Shown one piece after another: positions 28,302 to 37,328 of a stretch of DNA of 60,412 nt. The position numbers were made by a program, and so were the translations under genes. Every line of letters starts with the position of its first letter. Position 1 is the stretch's first letter. The notes under the pieces are model-generated. The model was given only the letters and a program-made list of their open reading frames with translations, did not search any database and was not told where the DNA came from. Source of the DNA: an uncultured Salinisphaerales bacterium (GTDB lineage Bacteria > Pseudomonadota > Gammaproteobacteria > Nevskiales > CAJXLF01); assembly GCA_913055805.1 (NCBI GenBank), contig CAJXLF010000015.1, positions 1-60,412 on the forward strand, in the 5' to 3' direction.

Positions 28302-29540
28302 ATGGACTTCAGCCATAGCCCCAAAACCGAAGACTACCTCAAACGCATACGCAGCTTCATGAAGACGCATATTCTGCCCTGGGAAGAAGAGCGGCTGGGC
28401 GAACTTGCGCAAAGCACCAACGGTGGTGACTGGACTCAGTGGCAGATTTTGCCCGGGCTGGAAGACCTCAAGGCCCGCGCACGGGAAGAAGGACTGTGGA
28501 ACCTGTTTCTACCCGATCCCGACCTGGGCGGCGGACTCGGCAATGTCGAATACGCGCCGCTGGCCGAGGAGATGGGCAAGAGTTTTTTCGCCTCGGAGGT
28601 CTTTAACTGCAGCGCGCCGGATACGGGCAACATGGAAGTCCTCTACAAATACGGCAGTGAAGAACAGAAAGCCCAATGGCTCAGACCTTTGCTGGATGGA
28701 GAAATCCGCTCGGTCTTTTTCATGACCGAACCCGACGTCGCCTCTTCCGACGCCACCAATATGCATGCCACCGCCATACTGGAAGGTGATGAAGTGGTAC
28801 TCAACGGCAGGAAGTGGTGGTCCTCGGGTGTCGGCGACCCGCGCTGCAAAGTCGGCATCTTCATGGCTCTGACCGACCCGGACGGCCATCGTCACGGGCA
28901 ACACAGTATGGTGCTGGTCCCCATGGACACACCCGGCATCACCATCAAGCGCATGCTGCCGGTTTTCGGCACCTTCGACGAACCCCATGGACACGGCGAG
29001 GTGTGGTTCGACAATGTACGCCTGCCTGCCAGTGCCTTTATCGCCGGCCCCGGCAAGGGCTTCGCGATTGCCCAGGGCCGTCTCGGTCCGGGACGCATTC
29101 ACCACTGCATGCGCGCCATCGGCGCCGCCGAGAAAGCCTTGCAGCTGATGATTGAGCGCGGCCTGAAACGCAACGCCTTTGGCAAGCCTCTGATAAATCT
29201 CGGAGGTAATCGCGAACGCCTGGCCAATCATCGCATGGCCATCGACCAGGCCCGGTTGCTGACGCTTTATGCCGCCTGGAAGATTGACCAGGCCGGCGCC
29301 ATGGCCGCGCTCACGGAAATCTCTGCGATCAAGGTGGTAGCCGCCAACATGCTGCAATCAGTGGTGGATGACGCCATTCAGATACATGGCGGCTGCGGCG
29401 TTTCCCATGACACCCCCCTGGCAGCGCTCTATGCCATGGCTCGCTGCCTGCGCCTGGCGGATGGCCCCGACGAAGTGCACCGCGGCATGGTTGCCCGTGT
29501 AGAAATGGCGAAATACGCACAGCTGGCAAAATCCTCATGA
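28302..29540 (+). CDS. Acyl-CoA dehydrogenase family protein (ACAD10/11-like)
   Basis: A 412-residue FAD enzyme of the acyl-CoA dehydrogenase fold, with FFMTEPDVASSDATN in the flavin/substrate region, GRKWWSSG, and C-terminal IHGGCGVSHDTPLAALYAMAR. The ATG at 28302 follows GGAGAAA. The next gene, overlapping by four bases, is a phosphotransferase. This adjacency mirrors mammalian ACAD10/ACAD11, which fuse the two domains, and the lva genes for 4-hydroxyacid use in Pseudomonas. An unusual dehydrogenase acting on phosphorylated 4-hydroxyacyl-CoA is therefore possible; a plain acyl-CoA dehydrogenase is the alternative. Confidence 0.9.
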   Translation: MDFSHSPKTEDYLKRIRSFMKTHILPWEEERLGELAQSTNGGDWTQWQILPGLEDLKARAREEGLWNLFLPDPDLGGGLGNVEYAPLAEEMGKSFFASEVFNCSAPDTGNMEVLYKYGSEEQKAQWLRPLLDGEIRSVFFMTEPDVASSDATNMHATAILEGDEVVLNGRKWWSSGVGDPRCKVGIFMALTDPDGHRHGQHSMVLVPMDTPGITIKRMLPVFGTFDEPHGHGEVWFDNVRLPASAFIAGPGKGFAIAQGRLGPGRIHHCMRAIGAAEKALQLMIERGLKRNAFGKPLINLGGNRERLANHRMAIDQARLLTLYAAWKIDQAGAMAALTEISAIKVVAANMLQSVVDDAIQIHGGCGVSHDTPLAALYAMARCLRLADGPDEVHRGMVARVEMAKYAQLAKSS

Positions 29541-30631
29541 GCGAAAGAGGCATCGACATCGCTGGCGCGGTCCGCAGCGGTGAGGAACTGGATATCCTGG
29601 CCGTGGATGCCTGGCTGAAAAGCCGGCTCGGTGATGCGCTGCAAGGCACACCCGAGGTTACCCAGTATTCGGGCGGCGCATCCAACTGGACCTATCGGCT
29701 GGCCTACCCCTCGCAAGACGGATCCGGGCATGATCTTATCCTGCGCCGCCCGCCGGCCGGCACAAAGGCCAAGGGCGCTCACGACATGGGCCGCGAATAC
29801 CGCATCCAGCAGGCACTGCGGCCGGTTTACCGTTATGTGCCGGAAATGATCGCCTACTGCGAGGACGAGTCAGTCATCGGCGCCGAGTTCTATGTCATGC
29901 GCCGCCTGGAAGGCATCATCCCGCGCAAGAATCTGCCGCGCGGGGTGGAACTGGATGAAACCGAAGTTCGCCGCCTGTGCACCAACGCACTGGACACACT
30001 CATTGCCCTGCACCGCGTGGATTACAAAAAAGCCGGGCTGGAGCATATCGGCAAGGGCGCCGGTTATATCCGGCGCCAGATCGAAGGCTGGAGCAATCGT
30101 TATACCCAGGCGCGCACCTGGAATGTGCCCAGCGGACGCCGCATCATGCAATGGCTGGAAGAGAACATTCCCGGCCGCGAACGACTGTGCATCACACATA
30201 ACGATTTCCGTTTCGACAATCTGGTGCTGAACCCGGAGCGGCCTACGGAGATCATCGGCGTGCTTGACTGGGAACTGGCCACGATTGGCGACCCACTCAT
30301 GGAACTGGGCAACACGCTGGCCTACTGGGTGGAAGCCGATGATGATTTTCTGGCTCGCAGCGTGCGCCGTCAGCCGACGCATCTGCCCGGCATGCTGACG
30401 CGTGCCGAAGTGGTCGACTATTACTGCGAAAAAATGAAAATACACACCGAAAACTGGGCCTTCTATGAAATCTACGGCCTGTTCCGGCTATCAGCCATCG
30501 GCCAGCAGATCTACTACCGCTATCACCACAAGCAAACCGACAATCCGGAGTTCGCAAAAATCTGGATCTTTGTGCACTATCTGCATCGCCGTTGTAAACA
30601 GCTGATGAAACAACACCGCCGCGGACTCTGA
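29537..30631 (+). CDS. Aminoglycoside-phosphotransferase-fold kinase (ACAD10/11-linked type)
   Basis: A 364-residue small-molecule kinase. The nucleotide-binding lobe contains QYSGGASNWTYRL and ILRRPP. The catalytic loop is HNDFRFDN (Brenner motif HxDxxxxN) and the metal-binding Asp is in GVLDWELATIGDP. This is the usual pattern of acyl-CoA-associated phosphotransferases rather than antibiotic-resistance enzymes. Overlap with the acyl-CoA dehydrogenase gene (ATGA) implies the two proteins act together; a hydroxyacyl-CoA substrate is inferred from known relatives only. Confidence 0.9.
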   Translation: MSERGIDIAGAVRSGEELDILAVDAWLKSRLGDALQGTPEVTQYSGGASNWTYRLAYPSQDGSGHDLILRRPPAGTKAKGAHDMGREYRIQQALRPVYRYVPEMIAYCEDESVIGAEFYVMRRLEGIIPRKNLPRGVELDETEVRRLCTNALDTLIALHRVDYKKAGLEHIGKGAGYIRRQIEGWSNRYTQARTWNVPSGRRIMQWLEENIPGRERLCITHNDFRFDNLVLNPERPTEIIGVLDWELATIGDPLMELGNTLAYWVEADDDFLARSVRRQPTHLPGMLTRAEVVDYYCEKMKIHTENWAFYEIYGLFRLSAIGQQIYYRYHHKQTDNPEFAKIWIFVHYLHRRCKQLMKQHRRGL

Positions 30632-30644
30632 GTGCTGTCAGGCA

Positions 30645-31337
30645 ATGGGCGCCATCTATCTTATCCGTCACGGTCAGGCTTCATTCGGCAAACGTAATTA
30701 CGATGCGCTGTCGGACACCGGCATTCAGCAAGCCAAAGTACTCGGAACTTCCCTGAAATCACGTATACCGGTGATCGACCGGCTCATTTGCGGCAGTATG
30801 CGCCGGCATCAGCAAACGGCGGAATACTGTCTGCATAGCATGGGCATCGAGCAAACACCTGAAGTCAACACTGACTGGAACGAATACGACCACCAGGACA
30901 TCATCCGCCGTTACAAACCTGCTTACCGCAGCCACACGCTGATGATGGCGGATCTTGCGCGCACACTGCAGCCCCGCCGTGCTTTTCAGGAAATGTTCGC
31001 CAGGGCTATCGACCGCTGGATGAGCGGCGACTTCGATCACGAATACGCTGAAAGCTGGCCGGACTTTGAACAGCGCCGGGTTCAGGCTCTGCAAGAACTC
31101 AGGAGCACACTGGGCGCCTCGAAAACCGCTGTGGTCTTCACTTCCGGTGGCCCCATCACGGCCATCTGCCAGCACCTCATGAATATTCCCGCCGACAATA
31201 TCTTCCGGCTTAACTGGACACTGGCCAACTGTGGTGTCACCAAGGTCATTTACTCGCATCGTGGCACTTACCTGTCCACACTCAACGAGCACAGCGCCTT
31301 CGAGGGCCCACACCGCGACCTCATCACGTATCGTTAG
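30645..31337 (+). CDS. Histidine phosphatase (phosphoglycerate-mutase-like)
   Basis: A 230-residue protein with the phosphohistidine motif LIRHGQASFGKRNYDALS at the start, a second conserved Arg region (GSMRRHQQTAEYC) and TSGGPITAICQHLM in place of the classic VxHGG. It is 13 bases after the phosphotransferase gene and on the same strand, so likely in its operon. Removal of a phosphate from a metabolite of that pathway would fit. Substrate unknown. Confidence 0.88.
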   Translation: MGAIYLIRHGQASFGKRNYDALSDTGIQQAKVLGTSLKSRIPVIDRLICGSMRRHQQTAEYCLHSMGIEQTPEVNTDWNEYDHQDIIRRYKPAYRSHTLMMADLARTLQPRRAFQEMFARAIDRWMSGDFDHEYAESWPDFEQRRVQALQELRSTLGASKTAVVFTSGGPITAICQHLMNIPADNIFRLNWTLANCGVTKVIYSHRGTYLSTLNEHSAFEGPHRDLITYR

Positions 31338-31410
31338 CCATTTGTTTTTCCCTTTACCCCGCATTGTTTTATATTGTCTGCTGGCTAATCCTTGTAATTG
31401 ACGGCAGGTA

Positions 31411-32403
31411 ATGAATACAGAGCAGGCTGCCAAAGCCAGGGTCTTGCTGGTTGAAGACAATGCCACGAATCTGAAGATTCTCAGCGGCATCCTCACCAAG
31501 CTGGACTGTGAACTGATAACGGCAAGCACCGGTCGCGATGCCATGGGCGCGATTGCCGAAAATCACTTCGCCCTGATCCTGCTCGACATCAACCTGCCTG
31601 ACATGGATGGTTTCCAGATCGCCCGGACCCTGTCGGAAGATTCCCGCAAGCGTGAAACGCCCCTGATTTTTCTGACCGCCACCTTCAAGGATGAAATAAG
31701 CCGGTTAAAGGGTTATGAACTGGGGGCCGTTGATTACATCCTCAAGCCGGTGGAACCCTTCATTCTGCAATCCAAGGTGGAGGTATTTCTGGACCTGTAT
31801 CACAGCCAGCTACGGCAGATGGAACTGCGTCGCCTGCTGCACAAGCGCAATCAGGAACTGGAAACCGAAATCACCGAGCGCCAGAAGGCAGAGGAAGCCG
31901 CCCGGCATCAGGCCAGCCATGACCCCCTGACCGACCTGCCGAATCGCCTATTGTTCATGGACCGTTTTGAAACCGCACTAGCGCGTGCCCGCCGCGAACA
32001 AAGACGCATGGCGCTGATTTACATCGACCTGGACAAATTCAAACCGGTGAACGACGAACATGGCCATCATGCGGGAGATGCACTACTCAAGGCGGTAGCC
32101 AGGCGACTGTCTTCCCAGTTGCGTGAAGCGGATACAGTGGCGCGCCTGGGTGGTGACGAATTTGCCGTATTGCTTGAAGACATCCAGAACCGCAAGGACG
32201 CAGAACAGGTTATGGAAAAACTCGCCCAGGCACTGGATCAGCCTTTCAGTATCGAACCGCTGCCGGGCAATCCGGAAATTACAGTTCAAATCGGCGGCAG
32301 CTTCGGGTTATCAATCTATCCTGACGACGCCGAAGAGGAAGAAGCACTCCTGCATGAGGCTGATGTACAGATGTACGAGATGAAGAAAGCGCACAAACAC
32401 TGA
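31411..32403 (+). CDS. Response regulator with diguanylate cyclase output (REC-GGDEF)
   Basis: Makes cyclic di-GMP when its receiver is phosphorylated. The 330-residue protein has an N-terminal receiver with Asp59 (LLDINLPDMDG) and Lys112 (LKPVEP), a helical linker (about 130-168), and a GGDEF domain with intact GGDEF at 247-251 and an RxxD inhibitory site (Arg238-Asp241) five residues before it. It is predicted active and product-inhibited. It is tail-to-tail with an EAL phosphodiesterase, with one base between the stops. No kinase gene is adjacent; the nearest is the ethylene-receptor-like kinase 5 kb upstream. Confidence 0.95.
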   Translation: MNTEQAAKARVLLVEDNATNLKILSGILTKLDCELITASTGRDAMGAIAENHFALILLDINLPDMDGFQIARTLSEDSRKRETPLIFLTATFKDEISRLKGYELGAVDYILKPVEPFILQSKVEVFLDLYHSQLRQMELRRLLHKRNQELETEITERQKAEEAARHQASHDPLTDLPNRLLFMDRFETALARARREQRRMALIYIDLDKFKPVNDEHGHHAGDALLKAVARRLSSQLREADTVARLGGDEFAVLLEDIQNRKDAEQVMEKLAQALDQPFSIEPLPGNPEITVQIGGSFGLSIYPDDAEEEEALLHEADVQMYEMKKAHKH

Positions 32404-32404
32404 A

Positions 32405-33592
32405 TCAGATCGTGCCGTGTTCCTCCAGGAACACTTCCAAATCCTCTATGGGCATCGGCCGGGCAAAACAATAACCCTGGCCATAGTCAATGCCCAGCCC
32501 CTGCAGGGTATCGGCAAGTTCCTGACTTTCCACACCCTCGGCCACAGTGTCCATCCCCAGTTCCTTGGCCAGTCGTGACACGGTACTGACAATGGTCAAG
32601 GCCGTATGATCCTGGTGAATAGCTGATACAAAACTGCGATCCAGTTTCAGCGTATCGGCCGGGAACTGATGCAGATATTCCAGGGAACTCTGCCCCACCC
32701 CGAAGTCATCCAGCGCCACCGTCACCCCAAGCAACTTGAATTGCAGCAGCAACTCGTTTGCCGCCTGAATATTCTGCGCCAATTCGGTTTCGGTGACTTC
32801 TATCTTCAATTGCCCCGGACCCAGGCCATGCACCTGAATGGCCTCGCCGACCTTTTCAGCCAGTTCCGGATCGGAAAACTGACGACCGGAAAGATTCACA
32901 CTGACGAAGGGAGATTTGGACTCGGCATCTTCATTCATCCTATTGATGCCAAGGCGCTCCATATCAGCGCAGGCCTGCTCAATGACCCAGCGCCCGATCT
33001 CCACAATGGCCCCCGAACTCTCTGCCAGCGGGATAAACTCTGCGGGCGGCAAGAAACCATACTCGGGCCGGTTCCAGCGTATCAGCGCCTCCACGCCGGC
33101 GACTTTCATATTGTCCAGACGCACAATGGGCTGGTAATAAAGCACGAATTCGCTTTTTTCCAGGCCGCGCATCATGCTTTCCACATCCTGCAACTGACGC
33201 ACGGCAGATGCCAGACCTTCCGCAGAAGACTTGGTCACATCCCAGTTGGAGATGAGCATGTTGCGCATATCACTGAGAATCGTGATGAGGAATTCGCGCA
33301 GCAAGGGGTCGCTTTCCGACAGACGCTTGTCGATGTCCTGCCGGCGCACGATCAGCACCTGCGAATCTTCTCTGGCTACGGCGGTGGCCGTGCGTATGCG
33401 CTGCCCCAGCAGAGCCATTTCGCCAAGGAAATCACCAGCGTAGTGAATGGCATGTAACTGCTTGCTGGTCCCGGAGCCGCTGTACCGCGCGAGGCTGCCG
33501 CTTTCAATCAGATAACCGCAATCACCGGCATCACCCTGACTGTAAAGGGTTTCGCCCGTCTTGAGCTGACGCCGACTCAGGTCATCCGACAT
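32405..33592 (-). CDS. Cyclic-nucleotide-binding EAL phosphodiesterase
   Basis: A 395-residue fusion of a Crp-type cyclic-nucleotide-binding domain (about 1-115) with an EAL domain (about 140-390). The phosphate-binding cassette FLGEMALLGQRIRTATAV (55-72) retains Glu and Arg. The EAL domain keeps the catalytic set: EAL at 168-170, Asn in SVNLSGRQF, Glu in EVTETEL, DDFGVG, Lys in KLDRSF and Glu in VAEGVESQE. It should degrade cyclic di-GMP, probably under control of cAMP or cGMP, so linking two second messengers. It converges with the diguanylate cyclase gene. Confidence 0.92.
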   Translation of the reverse strand: MSDDLSRRQLKTGETLYSQGDAGDCGYLIESGSLARYSGSGTSKQLHAIHYAGDFLGEMALLGQRIRTATAVAREDSQVLIVRRQDIDKRLSESDPLLREFLITILSDMRNMLISNWDVTKSSAEGLASAVRQLQDVESMMRGLEKSEFVLYYQPIVRLDNMKVAGVEALIRWNRPEYGFLPPAEFIPLAESSGAIVEIGRWVIEQACADMERLGINRMNEDAESKSPFVSVNLSGRQFSDPELAEKVGEAIQVHGLGPGQLKIEVTETELAQNIQAANELLLQFKLLGVTVALDDFGVGQSSLEYLHQFPADTLKLDRSFVSAIHQDHTALTIVSTVSRLAKELGMDTVAEGVESQELADTLQGLGIDYGQGYCFARPMPIEDLEVFLEEHGTI

Positions 33593-33752
33593 TCTTTTTT
33601 ATCCCATGCCGTCCAGCAAAAATTGCTGTGATCACTGTCTCCCATTAAGCCTACTTTAACGATGGGAATCAAGCAGCTACTCAATACAGTCTGCAAGCTG
33701 CCAAAGGCCCGGCTAAGATATCGGGATATAACAGAATTCTGCAGGAGACCTT

Positions 33753-36137
33753 ATGCCTGGTTACCGCCACTTCCGGATCAGCCTGTTGGCGGGTCTGGCC
33801 CTTTCATTCCTCCTGTCCGCCTGTGACAACGATTCATCTTCCGATAACGGCGCCCGCGGAACAGCCGCATTCAATGATGCCGCCATGGCCCGCTGCATCA
33901 GGCAAAGCCCCTATTTGCAGGTAGGTAGTGATATCGACGCCCCCGGCCAGCGCCTGGCAGTACCGGTACCGACAGTTACCCAAAGCAATATCGATTGCAG
34001 TAACAGCCGGAACTTCCGCTTCGGCTCCGGCCTGCATGACATCACGGGACCGGTAGCCAATACCAGTGGCATGGGCTGGGAATCGCCTACCCAGGTGTTC
34101 AACGGCCTGCACATGCGCCAGTTTGCGCGTGCTTTCGCCCTGGAATCAGCCTGCAATGGCAAGCGGGTGCTGTTCGTATCCAGCGATACCGGCATGGTGT
34201 TCGGCTCGGTACGTCACGGGGTGTTACAGGCCATAGCCGACGACCCGGAACTGGCCGAACATTACGGGCCGGACAATGTGATGCTATCGGCCACGCACAC
34301 ACACAACGGACCAGCCGGCTATTCACATCACGAAGCCTTCAACCTGCTGCATCTCGGCTTTGACCCACTGGTACTGGAAACCATCGTCAACGGCATTGTC
34401 GAAGCCATCCGTCAGGCACATGCCAATATCGAGGCTCATCCGGAAACGGCAGAAATCCGCATGGCGGTGGGCGAGTTGCTCAATACCAATATCAACCGTT
34501 CCCTGCCCGCCTTTGAGAGAAACCCGGAAGCCGAACGCAACGAATTTCTCAACGAGCGCGGCGAAGTGGTGGATACCGACAAACGCATGGTGCAACTCAA
34601 CCTGGTGCGTGAAGACGGGTCGGCGGTGGGCGTGATCAACTGGTTCGGCGTGCATCCCACCGTCGTCGGCCCGGAAACGACGCTCGTCAGTTCGGACAAC
34701 AAGGGCTACGCCTCGCTGGGTTTCGAACGCATCATGCACAGCGAGGGTCAGGCAGAAGCCGGCGAGGATAATTTCGTGGCCGCCTTTGCCCAGAAAGACG
34801 AGGGTGATGCCTCGCCCAATATTTTTATTGTGGAACGCCCGCATCCCGACCCCACCCGAGGCGGAGGCGCCGATCCGTTTGAATCGGCAGCCATCTCGGG
34901 CACCAAGCAGTTGGCCAAGGCGCTTGAACTCTATACCCGGGGTGCAGCCTTGCGTGGTCCCGTTGATTACCGTTTCTTCCACGTGCAGATGGACAGCGTC
35001 ACGGTGACCGATGCGGCCGTACTCGGCAGCCTGCAGCATCCGGCGGAACTTGATGCTGCGGAAAAACGCACCTGCCTGGCGGCACTGGGTCCGGCTTTCG
35101 GGGCCGGTGCCGAGGATGGTCCCGGCTTTACCCATGAGGGCATCAGCTGCAACGACAGTCCGGATCTGATCCAGGCTGCTGTAGACGACATCATGGCGGG
35201 CAGCATGGGCCTGATTCCGCCCAACCTGGCCTCCACCGCGGTGCTCTGCAACCTGGATCAACAGCCGCTACTGGATCTGTCCTGCCATGCCGAAAAACCG
35301 GTCCTGTTCGCCGTGGGCCCGCCGCTGTCTGCGGAGCCGCATATCCTGCCCTTCCAGTTATTCCGGCTGGGTAATCTGGCGCTGCTGGGTATCCCCTGGG
35401 AAGTCACCACCATGTCGGCCCGGCGTATCCAGAAACTGCTGTTTCCTATCCTGGCGCCCGTCGGCATCGATACCATCGTGGTGGCCGGCCTGGTCAATGA
35501 CTACTCGCATTACCTGACCACGCGCGAAGAATACGCCTCACAGCAATACGAAGGCGGCTCCACACTCTACGGCCCCTGGTCGCTGGCCGCCGTGCAACAG
35601 GAAAGCCGCCGCCTGGCGCAGACCCTGGCCGACGGTACGGTCGCCCCCGATGGTCCGGCCTATGTGGATGGCACGCCGATCCTGCAACGCACACCCTATA
35701 TCCCGTCAGACCTGCCGGGTCTGGGCACCGCTTTCGGCGACGTCACCCGGCAACCACCGGAAACGCTGACTGCCGGCGAATCCGTCAGTGCCGAATTCCA
35801 GTCCGCCCATCCGCGCAATGATCTGAAAATCCAGTCCAGCTATGTCTACGTGGAGCGCCAGATTGGAGAAGAACAATGGGAGATAGTCAGCACAGACAAG
35901 GACCCGCAACTGTGGTTCGTCTGGCACCCGAGCATTCCCTCGCCGCTGCCCATCGAAATACCGGAAGTCGGTCCATCCACGGCCGAAGCCGTCTGGCATG
36001 TGCCCGCCAATACCCCGGCCGGCACCTATCGTTTCCGGCATGAAGGCGCAGCACAGACGCTGCTGCTACCGCTGGAAAATTTCGAGGGCGTTTCCGCACC
36101 GTTTACCATTCAGGCAAGTGGACAGGCATGCCCTTGA
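33753..36137 (+). CDS. Neutral ceramidase, lipoprotein
   Basis: Hydrolyses the amide bond of ceramide to sphingosine and fatty acid. The 794-residue protein has a lipoprotein signal with Cys24 (LSAC), the zinc-site motif SATHTHNGP, the catalytic-serine motif GDASPN with Ser354 (GDVSPN in characterised ceramidases), and a C-terminal immunoglobulin-like domain (about 660-790) ending with an alkaline-ceramidase-type TYRFRHEGAAQ segment. Pseudomonas ceramidase is secreted; here lipid attachment is predicted. Since bacteria of this kind rarely make ceramide, host or environmental sphingolipids are the likely substrate. Followed ten bases later by a class II aldolase gene. Confidence 0.9.
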   Translation: MPGYRHFRISLLAGLALSFLLSACDNDSSSDNGARGTAAFNDAAMARCIRQSPYLQVGSDIDAPGQRLAVPVPTVTQSNIDCSNSRNFRFGSGLHDITGPVANTSGMGWESPTQVFNGLHMRQFARAFALESACNGKRVLFVSSDTGMVFGSVRHGVLQAIADDPELAEHYGPDNVMLSATHTHNGPAGYSHHEAFNLLHLGFDPLVLETIVNGIVEAIRQAHANIEAHPETAEIRMAVGELLNTNINRSLPAFERNPEAERNEFLNERGEVVDTDKRMVQLNLVREDGSAVGVINWFGVHPTVVGPETTLVSSDNKGYASLGFERIMHSEGQAEAGEDNFVAAFAQKDEGDASPNIFIVERPHPDPTRGGGADPFESAAISGTKQLAKALELYTRGAALRGPVDYRFFHVQMDSVTVTDAAVLGSLQHPAELDAAEKRTCLAALGPAFGAGAEDGPGFTHEGISCNDSPDLIQAAVDDIMAGSMGLIPPNLASTAVLCNLDQQPLLDLSCHAEKPVLFAVGPPLSAEPHILPFQLFRLGNLALLGIPWEVTTMSARRIQKLLFPILAPVGIDTIVVAGLVNDYSHYLTTREEYASQQYEGGSTLYGPWSLAAVQQESRRLAQTLADGTVAPDGPAYVDGTPILQRTPYIPSDLPGLGTAFGDVTRQPPETLTAGESVSAEFQSAHPRNDLKIQSSYVYVERQIGEEQWEIVSTDKDPQLWFVWHPSIPSPLPIEIPEVGPSTAEAVWHVPANTPAGTYRFRHEGAAQTLLLPLENFEGVSAPFTIQASGQACP

Positions 36138-36146
36138 GGAGTTGAC

Positions 36147-36899
36147 ATGAGCGATATCAAATCACAGGTTTCAGAAGAAGAATGGCAGCGGCGGGTGGAT
36201 CTGGCCGCGGCCTACCGACTGGTAGCGCTCTACGGCTGGGATGACCTGGTATTCACTCATTTGACGGCTCGCGTGCCCGGCCCGGAGCATCATTTCCTGA
36301 TCAACCCCTACGGCATGATGTTCGACGAAATCACCGCCTCCTCATTGGTGAAAATCGACCTGCATGGCGAAAAGGTAATGGACTCGCCCTATCCGGTAAA
36401 TCCGGCCGGCTTCACCATCCACAGCTGCATCCACGCAGCGCGCGAAGATGCCTTGTGCGTCATGCATACCCATTCACTGAATGGCGTCGCTGTCTCATCG
36501 CAAAAAGATGGCGTGTTGCCTTTGTCGCAACAGTCTCTGTTTGTCCTGGCTTCCCTGGCCTACCACAACTACGAGGGGGTGGCTCTGAACGAAGACGAGA
36601 AACCCCGGCTGGTCGCCGACCTGGGCGACCGCAACTTTCTTATGCTACGCAATCACGGACTGCTGACCTGCGCCCCGACAGTCGCAGACGCTTTCCTGTT
36701 CATGTACCTGTTCGAGGCCGCCTGCCTCATCCAGGTGCGCGCTCTGGCCGGCAACCGCGAACTTATTCATGTGGCCCAGCCCATTGTGGAGGGCATCCGT
36801 GAACAGGCTGAACGCGTCACCAAAGGGCTGGGCGGCGCCCTGGCCTGGCCAGGGCTGTTACGCAAACTCGATCGCAAGTTGCCTGGATACGACTGCTAG
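36147..36899 (+). CDS. Class II aldolase/adducin family protein
   Basis: A 250-residue zinc-dependent aldolase-fold protein. Visible metal-site elements are MHTHSLNG and RNHGLL, with INPYGMMFDEI and SSLVKIDLHG before them. The family includes fuculose-phosphate aldolase and ribulose-phosphate epimerase. This subgroup, with an N-terminal RVDLAAAYRLVALYGWDDL, is the adducin-like one commonly of unknown substrate. GAGGAG precedes the ATG. It probably shares a transcript with the ceramidase. Confidence 0.9.
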   Translation: MSDIKSQVSEEEWQRRVDLAAAYRLVALYGWDDLVFTHLTARVPGPEHHFLINPYGMMFDEITASSLVKIDLHGEKVMDSPYPVNPAGFTIHSCIHAAREDALCVMHTHSLNGVAVSSQKDGVLPLSQQSLFVLASLAYHNYEGVALNEDEKPRLVADLGDRNFLMLRNHGLLTCAPTVADAFLFMYLFEAACLIQVRALAGNRELIHVAQPIVEGIREQAERVTKGLGGALAWPGLLRKLDRKLPGYDC

Positions 36900-36994
36900 C
36901 AAGGGAAAACTGACAAAATTTGTCACCACAGGCCGATAGACAGGCTGCCCCGTAGCTGGCAGGCATTAACCAAACGGCTAATCGCCGACCTAGA

Positions 36995-37008
36995 CTATTA
37001 GCTAATAG
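36995..37008. promoter_or_regulatory. Perfect 14-base palindrome CTATTAGCTAATAG
   Basis: It lies in the 207-base gap between the aldolase gene and the small Cys-protein gene, 98 bases before the latter. The upstream GCTAAT (36977-36982) can also pair with its ATTAGC, giving alternative stems. A regulator operator is the simplest reading. Otherwise the gap holds only a ribosome-binding site and no clear promoter. Confidence 0.4.
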
Positions 37009-37106
37009 CCGTACTGGCACGACCCATGCATCATAAATGGCAAGGATCAACGTGCCACCTGGGGCCAGACGCCCAGGGCAAGAATAAAAAACGGCAGGAG
37101 GTGTTA

Positions 37107-37328
37107 ATGCCACGCTACTACGTCAATATGCTGATGCAGCCTGACGGCCTGCATGAGGTTCACAAGGCCGGCTGTGACCGCTTCCCGAACTTCGAAGACG
37201 TGCTGCCTCTGGGTGAGTTCACCGACATCGAATATGCCGTACGCGAAGCCGCAAAAACCTTTCCGCAGTCCGCTCCCTGCAAGCATTGCTCCCGCGTTGG
37301 CGTACTGAGCAAAACAGCTCATGCCTGA
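37107..37328 (+). CDS. Small conserved protein with HEVH and CxxC motifs
   Basis: A 73-residue protein starting MPRYYVNMLMQPDGLHEVHK after an excellent AGGAGGTG ribosome-binding site. It contains HEVHKAGC, a LGEF segment and PCKHC near the end. It resembles a widespread family of small cytoplasmic proteins of unknown function with the same YYVN...HEVH...LG(E/D)F...C..C plan. The two cysteine sites suggest metal binding, not shown. It overlaps the convergent PLP-enzyme gene by ten bases. Confidence 0.8.
   Translation: MPRYYVNMLMQPDGLHEVHKAGCDRFPNFEDVLPLGEFTDIEYAVREAAKTFPQSAPCKHCSRVGVLSKTAHA

Noticed and set aside
28179-28412. N-terminal extension of the Sel1 lipoprotein
   Set aside because: It overlaps the divergent acyl-CoA dehydrogenase gene, puts the signal peptide in the middle of the chain, and has no ribosome-binding site.
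29537-30631. An aminoglycoside resistance gene
   Set aside because: The fold is shared, but overlap with an acyl-CoA dehydrogenase and the sequence style match ACAD10/11-linked metabolic kinases.
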